A DNA stretch of 7,910 nt from Actinomycetota bacterium (GTDB taxonomy: Bacteria > Actinomycetota > Actinomycetes > S36-B12). A model generated the notes under the pieces. It had not been told where the DNA came from and made no database searches. It saw nothing but the letters and a program-made list of their open reading frames with translations. This document shows positions 1-7,910 of the stretch, one piece after another. Numbering within the stretch: position 1 is the first letter of the stretch; the number at the start of each line of letters is the position of its first letter. The stretch lies in contig JAQCBM010000083.1 of the NCBI GenBank assembly GCA_027729865.1, forward strand, positions 1 through 7,910, read 5' to 3'. The translations under genes and the position numbers were made by a program.

Positions 1-417
1 GTATGAGGCGAGTCGCGTCTCATTCCTTTCCTCGAAGACAATGTTGTCTCCTCGAGCAGCGAGTCCAACTTCAGCGCTTCGCCAGGTAGGCCCAAAGGTC
101 AACAATTCGTGCACCTGATCAGCCGCTTCGGAGGGGGTCAGGGAAGTAGATGCCCGAGCGAGAGCAGTATCTATCGCGCGGGTGACCGCTTGATGTGCGT
201 CATAGAAAGCATCAAGATCTTTGGTCGGATCAGGTACCTCGAAGATGCCATCTGCGTTGCGAAGTGACGGAACCAATTCCATCAGTCCTTCTGGAGTGCA
301 GAAGTTCGCGGCTGCAGTACCGCTTTGCGTGGAATCACTCCCAGCTCCACACGCTGAAAGGAATAGCAGGCCTGCAGCAGATGCAACTGCCGCGACAGAT
401 CGCGAGGCACGGGACAC
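1..417 (-). CDS. Putative lipoprotein of unknown function (C-terminus beyond window)
   Basis: This minus-strand frame stays open for 139 codons from a GTG at 417 to the left edge, so the gene is partial. The N-terminus is a lipoprotein signal peptide: Arg3 and Arg6, then a short Ala/Val/Leu-rich segment (about residues 8-20), then a lipobox LSAC with Cys23 as the lipidated residue. A polar Gly/Ser/Thr linker follows, so export and anchoring to the outer face of the membrane are likely. The mature part has one more Cys (about residue 40) and a predicted mixed alpha-helical, acidic region. I recognise no domain. The GTG at 417 is preceded by a good ribosome binding site (GAGGAGAAG). An in-frame GTG at 432 would add five residues (VRRSR) but has no such site. 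Codons here look less G/C-ending than in the neighbouring enzymes. It lies downstream of nei on the same strand, but a 150-bp gap with a hairpin suggests a separate transcription unit. Confidence 0.75.
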   Translation of the reverse strand, partial: MSRASRSVAAVASAAGLLFLSACGAGSDSTQSGTAAANFCTPEGLMELVPSLRNADGIFEVPDPTKDLDAFYDAHQAVTRAIDTALARASTSLTPSEAADQVHELLTFGPTWRSAEVGLAARGDNIVFEERNETRLASY

Positions 418-429
418 GCGACTTCTCCT
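418..429 (-). promoter_or_regulatory. Ribosome binding site for the lipoprotein gene
   Basis: On the minus strand GAGGAGAAG ends 4 nt before the GTG at 417, and its GGAG core lies 7 nt from it. This is a near-consensus Shine-Dalgarno sequence. It selects GTG 417 over the in-frame GTG at 432. Confidence 0.6.
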
Positions 430-449
430 CACTCATCTATCCGATTCAC

Positions 450-455
450 AACCTA
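450..455 (-). promoter_or_regulatory. Possible -10 box for the lipoprotein gene
   Basis: The minus-strand hexamer TAGGTT fits the actinobacterial -10 pattern TAnnnT and lies about 32 nt upstream of the GTG start, leaving room for a short leader with the ribosome binding site. I see no convincing -35 box, so this is a weak call based on position and the minimal consensus only. Confidence 0.25.
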
Positions 456-509
456 TCACGCGGATTAGGGCATGGTCGTTACCGTCGAGGGCGATTGTCG
501 CACCCGCGG

Positions 510-536
510 GGGCACCGCCAGCTTCTCTGGCAGCCC
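510..536 (-). terminator. Candidate hairpin terminator after nei (no U-tract)
   Basis: The inner stem pairs GCCAG (517-521) with CTGGC (527-531) around a 5-nt loop. The outer stem pairs GGGC (510-513) with GCCC (533-536) across a small asymmetric internal loop (3 nt against 1 nt). The structure starts 31 nt after the nei stop codon. No run of T follows in the direction of transcription, so it is not a classical intrinsic terminator. Hairpins without U-tails are reported as terminators in actinobacteria, and the position fits the end of the dsbA-aldolase-nei unit. It could also just be a GC-rich self-complementary stretch. Confidence 0.4.
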
Positions 537-567
537 ATCTCTCGCATCGGGAAAACGGGCACAAACG

Positions 568-1371
568 CTACTCCGGCTGACAGGTACCGCACCAGTACAG
601 CTTGCGCGCACCCATCTCGGCCATCTGCACTTCATCGCCGCACAGGTGACACTCCTGGCCGGCCCGCCGGTACACGTACACCTCACCGCCGTGTCGATCC
701 TCGCGCGGTCTGCGTCCCATGATCTCCGGGAGATGCTCGGCACGAACCGTGTCGATGCGCCCGCGCTTGGTGCCCTGGGTCATCAAGACGACCAGGTCTT
801 CCCATATCGCGTCGAACTCACCGCGACTCATCTTCTTCCCGGGGCGATACGGCGAGATGTTGTGGCGAAACAGAACTTCGGCGCGATAGATGTTGCCCAC
901 TCCGGCAAACACTCGCTGATCCATCAAAAGCGCCCCGATGGGTGCGCTGCTGCGTTCTACTCGATTCCACGCCGGCGTCGGATCGGACTTCCTAATCGGA
1001 TCAGGACCGATGCGAGCAACGGCGGCCTTCTTGGCGTCCTCGTCGAGTAGTTCGCACACCGTTGGGCCGCGCAGTTCGGCGTAACCGTCGTCGTTACGTA
1101 GGCGCATCCGAATCTGGCCGAACGGCTTTGGGGCTTGCCCTTTCGCGATTCGCCACTTGCCGAACAGGCCGAGGTGCACGTGCACCCACAAGTCTTCGAA
1201 GCGGAGGAAAAGATGCTTGCCGTGCGCCTCGACCTTGTCGAGAGCTCGGCCGTTGATCTTCTTTGCATCCGCCGAAAACCGGCCCTGCGGACTATCTACC
1301 TGAACAACACTTCCGCGAAACAGGTTTCGCAACCGACGCGCCTGGTTATGGATGACGTTGCCCTCAGGCAC
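568..1371 (-). CDS. nei: Fpg/Nei family DNA glycosylase/AP lyase (Nei1 type)
   Basis: This is a base-excision repair enzyme that removes oxidised bases and nicks the abasic site by beta/delta elimination. All parts of the 267-aa family fold are visible. The N-terminus is MPEG, so after Met removal Pro is the Schiff-base nucleophile and the next Glu is the catalytic acid. Lys52 (in HGKHLF) is the conserved catalytic-domain lysine. The helix-two-turn-helix region (about 146-170, GALLMDQ...AGVGNIYRAE) has Asn160. The C-terminal zinc finger has Cys241, Cys244, Cys261 and Cys264, with Arg256 in its beta-hairpin. From memory, the sequence fits mycobacterial Nei1 (Rv2464c) better than MutM, which argues for oxidised pyrimidines rather than 8-oxoG as main substrates; that choice is inference. 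The residue after MPEG is Asn, where mycobacterial Nei1 has Asp. The GTG start lies inside the 3' end of the aldolase gene (8-nt overlap), with GGAGGAA 10 nt upstream, so translation is probably coupled. Confidence 0.92.
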   Translation of the reverse strand: MPEGNVIHNQARRLRNLFRGSVVQVDSPQGRFSADAKKINGRALDKVEAHGKHLFLRFEDLWVHVHLGLFGKWRIAKGQAPKPFGQIRMRLRNDDGYAELRGPTVCELLDEDAKKAAVARIGPDPIRKSDPTPAWNRVERSSAPIGALLMDQRVFAGVGNIYRAEVLFRHNISPYRPGKKMSRGEFDAIWEDLVVLMTQGTKRGRIDTVRAEHLPEIMGRRPREDRHGGEVYVYRRAGQECHLCGDEVQMAEMGARKLYWCGTCQPE

Positions 1372-2410
1372 GGCCGGTCAGTTCCTCCCCGATCGCCGCG
1401 GCGAAGGCATCGACGTCCTCGGGCGTGGTGTCCCAGGCGCACATCCACCGCACTTCGCCGGATTCCTGGTTCCAGGTGTAGAAGTGGAAGCGCTCTTGCA
1501 ATGCGATGGTCACGTCGGCAGGAAGGATCGCAAAGACTGCATTCGCCTGCACCGATTGGGTGATCGTGACTCCCGGCAGGTCCCGAACTGCACTCTCCAG
1601 CCGCCGTGCCATTGCATTCGCGTGCGCAGCACTCGACAGCCAAAGATCATCGGTCAGCAGCGCCACGTACTGCGCACTCATGAATCGCATCTTGCTCGAC
1701 AACTGCATGGACGTTTTGCGCAGGAAGTCGATACCCCGAACGCGCTCCGGATTGAGAACCACCACAGACTCGGCGATCATCGCGCCGTTCTTGGTCAGAC
1801 CGAAGGACACCAGGTCCACGCCGGCGTCGGTCGTGAATGCGCGCACCGGCACTCCCAGGCTCGCCGCCGCGTTCGACAACCGAGCACCGTCCATGTGCAG
1901 AGCCAAACCGTTGCGGTGGGCAACCTCGGCGATCGCTGCGACCTCATCGGGCGCGTAGACCGTCCCCATCTCGCTGGACTGCGTGATGCTCACCGCGCCC
2001 GGTTGCGAGCGGTGCACGAACTCCATATCGAAGCACTGGCTTTGCACGTCCTCGGGCCGCAACTTCCCGTCGGCTGTGGGCACGGTCCACAGCTTGATGC
2101 CCGCCATCACCTCCGGCGCACCACCTTCGTCGGCGTGAATGTGAGCCGTTCCCGACGCGATCACCGACTGCCAGCGATCAGTAACCGACTGCAGCGCCAC
2201 CACGTTCGCCCCGGTTCCGTTGAACACCGGATAGAACGTGGCCTGTGAGCCGAACAAATCCTTGATCATGTCTGCTGCACGGGCGGTCACAACGTCGTCG
2301 CCGTAGGCCGACTGGTGACCGACATTCGCATCAGCCAGAGCTTGAAGTACCTGCGGGTGTGCGCCGGCGTAGTTATCGCTGGCGAAGCCGCGCCAAGGGG
2401 AATCGATCAT
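1364..2410 (-). CDS. Threonine aldolase-type PLP enzyme (low-specificity, beta-eliminating lyase fold)
   Basis: This is a fold-type I PLP enzyme of the GLY1/LtaE group (COG2008), which cleaves L-threonine or L-allo-threonine to glycine and acetaldehyde and often accepts other beta-hydroxy amino acids. From ATG 2410 it has 348 residues, the usual family length. Visible family marks are the N-terminal FASDNYAGAHPQV (about 9-21), the GTGAN loop (about 65-69), the HADEGG segment (about 92-97), HMDGARLSNA with Asp174 (PLP pyridine N) and Arg177, and LTKNGA with Lys207 as the likely PLP lysine. It could be specific for another beta-hydroxy amino acid such as phenylserine, so I give no symbol. ATG 2410 is chosen because family homology begins there and GGTGA lies 8 nt upstream. 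A GTG at 2425 that overlaps the dsbA stop would add a 5-residue extension. It is the middle gene of the unit and overlaps the nei start by 8 nt. Confidence 0.88.
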   Translation of the reverse strand: MIDSPWRGFASDNYAGAHPQVLQALADANVGHQSAYGDDVVTARAADMIKDLFGSQATFYPVFNGTGANVVALQSVTDRWQSVIASGTAHIHADEGGAPEVMAGIKLWTVPTADGKLRPEDVQSQCFDMEFVHRSQPGAVSITQSSEMGTVYAPDEVAAIAEVAHRNGLALHMDGARLSNAAASLGVPVRAFTTDAGVDLVSFGLTKNGAMIAESVVVLNPERVRGIDFLRKTSMQLSSKMRFMSAQYVALLTDDLWLSSAAHANAMARRLESAVRDLPGVTITQSVQANAVFAILPADVTIALQERFHFYTWNQESGEVRWMCAWDTTPEDVDAFAAAIGEELTGRA

Positions 2411-2424
2411 GGATCCGCTCACCA

Positions 2425-3045
2425 CTAGTCGAACTGGGGCTCGACGTCGCGAGTCCGCTTGATCTCGTAGAAACCAGGAGTTTGCGCCATCAGAACGAAT
2501 CCATCCCACATCCGCGCCGCATCTTCGCCTAGCAGGGCCGGGGTCATGATCGGTCCGAACAGACCAACCTCATCGCCGTTGCGGTCAGCGATAGCGACGA
2601 TTGGCGTCCCCACATCAGGACCCACGAGCCGAACCCCCTCGTCATGGCTTGCGCGCACTGCTGCGTCTAAGGATGGATCGTTCGCAGCCTCTGCCAGCGA
2701 AGCAGGCAAACCGACCTCGGCCACTGATTCGGCGATCACCTTCGCATAGTCCGTACGGCCTTGCAGGTGAAGACGGGTGCCGAGGGCTGTGTACAACTCA
2801 CCGACGATGTCGGGGCGCTCGGTTCCGAATTGCTGCTCGGCCGCGATACATACGCGCACCGGACCCCAGGCCGCGGCCATCGCCTCGGCGTACTGCGGCG
2901 GGATCTCATTGCCCTCGTTCAAGATCGCCAGGCTCATCACCTTCCAGGTGACCTGGACGTCTCGCATTCCCATGACCTCGTGCATCCAACGGGACGTGAT
3001 CCATGCCCACGGGCACATCGGGTCGAACCAGAACCGTGCTTTCAC
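2425..3045 (-). CDS. DsbA-family thioredoxin-fold protein, Rv2466c-like (mycothiol-dependent reductase type)
   Basis: This is a cytosolic thioredoxin-fold protein with an inserted helical domain, closely resembling M. tuberculosis Rv2466c, a mycothiol-dependent reductase known to activate some nitro-prodrugs. From GTG 3045 it has 206 residues, against about 207 in Rv2466c. Family marks are FWFDPMCPWAW (5-15), ITSRW, VMSLAILNE, AWGPVRVCIAAEQ, the cis-Pro region DVGTPIV, LFGPI, and the C-terminal end with a KRTR...PQFD signature. The active site reads CPWA: Cys11 is kept but the second Cys of CPWC is Ala14, so it must act through a monothiol mechanism with a thiol partner such as mycothiol. The start is uncertain. 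TTG 3054 would add LTG. ATG 3102 would add 19 residues that look unlike the family and overlap the pepN start. GTG 3045 is favoured because a TAnnnT box sits just upstream. It is the first gene of the unit and divergent from pepN. Confidence 0.88.
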   Translation of the reverse strand: MKARFWFDPMCPWAWITSRWMHEVMGMRDVQVTWKVMSLAILNEGNEIPPQYAEAMAAAWGPVRVCIAAEQQFGTERPDIVGELYTALGTRLHLQGRTDYAKVIAESVAEVGLPASLAEAANDPSLDAAVRASHDEGVRLVGPDVGTPIVAIADRNGDEVGLFGPIMTPALLGEDAARMWDGFVLMAQTPGFYEIKRTRDVEPQFD

Positions 3046-3052
3046 GCCGGTC

Positions 3053-3058
3053 AACGTA
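3053..3058 (-). promoter_or_regulatory. Possible -10 box giving a leaderless dsbA-like transcript
   Basis: The minus-strand hexamer TACGTT matches TAnnnT and ends 7 nt before the GTG at 3045, the distance expected if transcription starts at or next to the start codon. No Shine-Dalgarno sequence precedes GTG 3045 or TTG 3054, which fits a leaderless mRNA. No clear -35 box is seen. Rv2466c is in the SigH regulon of M. tuberculosis, but I see no good GGAA-N18/19-GTT pair here. Confidence 0.35.
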
Positions 3059-3086
3059 GTGCACGAGGCGCAGAGCGCACGTTGAT

Positions 3087-3093
3087 GGAAGGA
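3087..3093 (+). promoter_or_regulatory. Ribosome binding site of pepN
   Basis: GGAAGGA lies 7 nt before the ATG at 3101. It supports that start and shows that pepN, unlike its divergent neighbour, is read from a leadered mRNA. I see no convincing -10/-35 pair in the short upstream region; the promoter may lie inside the 5' end of the dsbA-like gene. Confidence 0.65.
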
Positions 3094-3100
3094 TCGCCAC

Positions 3101-5661
<2,561 letters not shown>

Positions 5662-5665
<4 letters not shown>

Positions 5666-6279
5666 ACCGGCTCGTCTAGGTGCAAGGTCCGCGGGGCGCG
5701 TGAGTGCTCGGCGAGCAACATCACCGCATCCCGAACACCTCCTACCAGGTCACCCACCTGAAGACTGGAATGCAAGGTCAGGAGCGCGAACTCACAGGTG
5801 CGGTCATCAAGTGACCGGTGGACGCGTGAGCCGGTAATGATGTCCATCGTGCGTGCCTTCGCATCCACCGCTACTAGAACCGCGGAGTTCGGATCATGCA
5901 TACCGGCGTGCATGGCCTCGGCTGACTCGCGGCCAGCGGACTGTTCTCCAACGAATACGCCGAATTCGTAGCCGCAAATGTCACGCGCTAGTTGGACGAT
6001 GCGCTCGACGTCCTGGCGCTGCGCGGAACTCAGCGAATCGGCGACATCTCCGACGTAAGTGCCGTGCGCTCCGCCCGTAACCTCGCGTCGGCCCGATTCC
6101 ACCGAGGGCAATGCCGCCGGATTCGGAACAGCCGCCGAGCTCGTGATCAGCCCACCAGCCTCACCCACGCTTGCATCCGCACCCGAGTAACGGCGAGGGA
6201 CCATCACCGCTAGGGCTATGACAGCCGCCAACCCCAGCGGAATACCAACGAAGAGACCAAGAGCGAGCACGGGATTCAT
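5662..6279 (-). CDS. DUF5130-type membrane-anchored protein, function unknown
   Basis: This is a 205-aa protein with one N-terminal membrane segment (about residues 4-27, followed by PRR), a low-complexity Ser/Ala/Gly/Pro linker (about 30-80), and a compact C-terminal domain (about 84-200). That domain (SSAQRQDVERIV...YEFGVFVGE...AVLVAVDAKARTMDIITG...GDLVGGVRDAVMLLAEHSR) resembles, from memory, the actinobacterial DUF5130 family, which is related to TPM-like domains and has no established activity. PRR just after the membrane segment would place the globular domain inside by the positive-inside rule, but this is uncertain. Homologues I recall often lack the membrane anchor, so the anchor may be a lineage feature. 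The ATG at 6279 has no Shine-Dalgarno sequence but a TAATGT box 7-8 nt upstream, consistent with leaderless expression. It is convergent with pepN (4-bp stop overlap) and divergent from the prolyl oligopeptidase gene. Confidence 0.75.
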
Positions 6280-6286
6280 ACGCGCA

Positions 6287-6292
6287 ACATTA
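6287..6292 (-). promoter_or_regulatory. Probable -10 box of the DUF5130 gene (leaderless)
   Basis: The minus-strand hexamer TAATGT matches TAnnnT and is separated by 7 nt from the ATG at 6279. Transcription would start at or one base before the start codon. No ribosome binding site is present, and no -35 consensus is seen. Confidence 0.45.
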
Positions 6293-6308
6293 CCGACGCA
6301 TTACCGAC
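6288..6308. repeat. Two-copy direct repeat, 11-bp period, in a divergent promoter region
   Basis: CATTACCGAC occurs at 6288-6297 and again, without mismatch, at 6299-6308, separated by one G. The 11-bp period puts the copies on the same face of the helix. The copy nearer the DUF5130 gene overlaps its presumed -10 box, so the repeat could be an operator for a dimeric or cooperative regulator. A chance duplication is also possible. Confidence 0.5.
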
Positions 6309-6332
6309 TGCCCCCCGAGCGCACCCGACTCC

Positions 6333-6338
6333 TAAGGT
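6333..6338 (+). promoter_or_regulatory. Possible -10 box / ribosome binding site of the prolyl oligopeptidase gene
   Basis: TAAGGT fits TAnnnT and ends 6 nt before the ATG at 6345, as in a leaderless promoter. The same bases are part of AAGGTGG (6334-6340), which could act as a Shine-Dalgarno sequence at a rather short 4-nt spacing. Sequence alone does not decide between the two readings. Confidence 0.4.
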
Positions 6339-6344
6339 GGCCGT

Positions 6345-7910
6345 ATGTCGCGCACCTATCCGAAAGCAGTCCAAGAAGACATCGTCGAAGACATGCACGG
6401 CGTTCCCGTGGCCGATCCCTATCGATGGCTGGAGTCGGCCGAAGATCCGCGCACACAGGACTGGCTAGCCGCGCAGGCTGACTTACTGGACCAGGAGCGA
6501 AGCGAGTGGGCGCTGCGGGACACCTTCGTCACCCACGTCGCCGCGCTGCTCGGAGCCGGAGCGATCTCACTACCCATCCATCGCGGTGACCGCGTTTTCT
6601 TCACCCGTCGCGAACCCGGTCAGCAGTTCGGAGTGCTGTTCGTGCGCGAATCAGACGGTACGGAGCGGGTGTTGATCGATCCGATGGCCCTGGACCCGTC
6701 GGGCAGCACCACGCTCGATGCATGGCAGCCATCAAAGGAAGGCGCACGCCTCGCCTACCAACTCTCCGAAGGCGGTACCGAAGAGTCAGTTCTCTACGTG
6801 ATGGATGTGACTTCCGGTGAGGTGATCGACGGTCCCATTGATCGGTGCCGCTATTCGCCCGTAGCGTGGATTCCCGGCGGTGAGTCCTTCTACTACGTGC
6901 GCCGACTTCCACCGGAGGTCTTGCCAGAATCCGAGCAGGGTTTCCATCGTCGCGTCTACCTGCACTCGGTCGGCTCATCGACCAACGACGACGTCAACAT
7001 CTTCGGTGCCGGCATGACCATGACGAACTACTACGGCGTCGAAGTCTCCCGCGACGGCCGTTGGCTGCAGGTGTCCGCGTCGGAAGGCACCGAACCCCGC
7101 AACGACCTCTGGGTTGCAGACCTCACCGCGAGTTCGCCCACGCAACCCACCTTCCAGCAGGTTCAAGCTGACGTTGACGCACAGACCTCGCTGACCTTCG
7201 GGCGCGACGGCCGCGTGTACGTGTCCACGGATCTCGACGCACCACGTGGCCGGCTGGCCGTGGCACAGCCGGGCGCCTGGTCTGCTGGCGAGTGGACCGA
7301 CCTCATCCCGGAGGATCCGGAAGCGGTACTCGAATCGGTAGCCGTACTCGATGGACCTGAGCTTGACGAGGACCTTCTCCTCGTTACATCAACCGCGCAT
7401 GGTGTTGCGACGATGTCACTCAGGCGGGCAAGCGACGGCGCAGTGCTCGAGAGCATCGAAGCTCCCGGCGCGGGCACGATCGCCGGACCGATCGAACGCC
7501 CCGAGGGTGGCCCTGTGGTGTGGTTCGCCTACACCGATCACACACACGTGCCGACGATCTACTCCTTCGATGCTCGAACCAAGGAATCGATCGTGTACGC
7601 GACACCTCCCGGCTCGGTCGAGGTGCCGGAGGTTCATTCTCAACTGGTGACGTACCAATCCAAGGACGGCACAGCAGTTCGCATGTTCATCGTCTCGCCC
7701 ACTGAGAATCCCGATCACCCGCGCCCCACGGTGCTCTACGGCTACGGCGGCTTCGGCATTCCGATGCAACCTGGCTTCTCGGCAGCGATCCTCGCCTGGG
7801 TGAAGGCCGGCGGCGTGTGGGCCATTGCGTGTCTGCGCGGCGGTGGCGATGAAGGCGAACAGTGGCACCGTGACGGCATGCTCGACAAGAAGCAGAACGT
7901 CTTCGACGAT
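6345..7910 (+). CDS. Prolyl oligopeptidase (serine peptidase family S9A), 3' end beyond window
   Basis: This cytosolic serine endopeptidase cuts short peptides after proline. The open frame runs 522 codons without a stop to the right edge; the family is about 690-720 aa, so roughly a quarter is missing. The start ATG gives the typical N-terminus: HGVPVADPYRWLE (about 19-30) is the entry to the catalytic domain. Residues about 75-400 have the repeated beta-strand, WG/SDGRW-like texture of the seven-bladed propeller that filters substrate size. The peptidase domain resumes with YGYGGFG (465-471), where Tyr467 corresponds to the oxyanion-hole tyrosine, followed by LRGGGDEGEQWH (from Arg498) and KQNVFDD at the edge. 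The catalytic Ser, Asp and His all lie past position 7910, so activity cannot be judged. GGGDEGEQWH has Glu where many homologues have Tyr (GGGEYGE). It could act downstream of endoproteases alongside PepN. It is divergent from the DUF5130 gene with a 65-bp gap. Confidence 0.94.
   Translation, partial: MSRTYPKAVQEDIVEDMHGVPVADPYRWLESAEDPRTQDWLAAQADLLDQERSEWALRDTFVTHVAALLGAGAISLPIHRGDRVFFTRREPGQQFGVLFVRESDGTERVLIDPMALDPSGSTTLDAWQPSKEGARLAYQLSEGGTEESVLYVMDVTSGEVIDGPIDRCRYSPVAWIPGGESFYYVRRLPPEVLPESEQGFHRRVYLHSVGSSTNDDVNIFGAGMTMTNYYGVEVSRDGRWLQVSASEGTEPRNDLWVADLTASSPTQPTFQQVQADVDAQTSLTFGRDGRVYVSTDLDAPRGRLAVAQPGAWSAGEWTDLIPEDPEAVLESVAVLDGPELDEDLLLVTSTAHGVATMSLRRASDGAVLESIEAPGAGTIAGPIERPEGGPVVWFAYTDHTHVPTIYSFDARTKESIVYATPPGSVEVPEVHSQLVTYQSKDGTAVRMFIVSPTENPDHPRPTVLYGYGGFGIPMQPGFSAAILAWVKAGGVWAIACLRGGGDEGEQWHRDGMLDKKQNVFDD

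Larger units (their letters stand above)
6280..6344. other. Divergent intergenic promoter region between the DUF5130 and prolyl oligopeptidase genes
   Basis: Only 65 bp separate the two start codons. The region holds two outward-facing TAnnnT boxes about 40 bp apart, the 11-bp-period direct repeat, and a C-run (6311-6316). The two promoters must share upstream DNA, so coordinated or competing transcription is likely. Confidence 0.45.

Noticed and set aside
503..510. CCCGCGGG palindrome
   Set aside because: Eight-base GC palindromes are common at this base composition; it has no partner site and no loop, so it is not a separate element.
1352..2248. 298-codon plus-strand open frame opposite the aldolase gene
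   Set aside because: Its translation is Arg/His-rich low-complexity sequence without family features, and the opposite strand encodes a complete conserved enzyme.
3046..3100. SigH/SigR-type promoter (GGAA-N18/19-GTT) for the dsbA-like gene or pepN
   Set aside because: This was expected from the M. tuberculosis regulon. CGTT occurs on both strands, but no GGAA lies at the right distance on either.

Overview
The window looks like ordinary chromosome from an actinobacterium (Actinomycetota). The bases are GC-rich (about 60% by eye) and the codons are mostly G/C-ending. The strongest taxonomic signal is gene content and order. Three genes correspond to a block I recall from Mycobacterium tuberculosis: Nei1-type glycosylase (Rv2464c), DsbA-like mycothiol-dependent reductase (Rv2466c) and divergent aminopeptidase N (Rv2467). 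A mycothiol-using host is therefore likely, but this is inferred from family and synteny, and I cannot name a genus.

Layout. (1) 1-417, minus strand: the N-terminal part of a lipoprotein of unknown function, running off the left edge. (2) 418-567: a gap holding a hairpin just after nei and a possible promoter for the lipoprotein. (3) 568-3045, minus strand: a tight three-gene unit, transcribed as dsbA-like reductase, then threonine aldolase-type PLP enzyme, then Nei/Fpg glycosylase. Stops and starts overlap or nearly touch, so translational coupling is likely. (4) 3046-3100: a short divergent intergenic region. (5) 3101-5665, plus strand: complete aminopeptidase N (M1 metallopeptidase). (6) 5662-6279, minus strand: a membrane-anchored DUF5130 protein whose stop codon overlaps the pepN stop from the opposite strand. 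(7) 6280-6344: a 65-bp divergent promoter region with a two-copy direct repeat one helical turn apart. (8) 6345 to the right edge, plus strand: the first 522 codons of an S9A prolyl oligopeptidase, cut before its catalytic Ser, Asp and His.

Functionally this is a housekeeping and stress neighbourhood. It combines thiol/redox handling, amino-acid cleavage, repair of oxidised bases and two cytosolic peptidases that could work in sequence on peptides. I see no mobile element, CRISPR array, tRNA, rRNA or defence system. The points most worth a second look are the aldolase in the place rpiB holds in M. tuberculosis, the CPWA (not CPWC) active site of the DsbA-like protein, and several start codons placed 6-7 nt after a TAnnnT box, which suggests leaderless transcripts. 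I did not find a convincing undescribed system.
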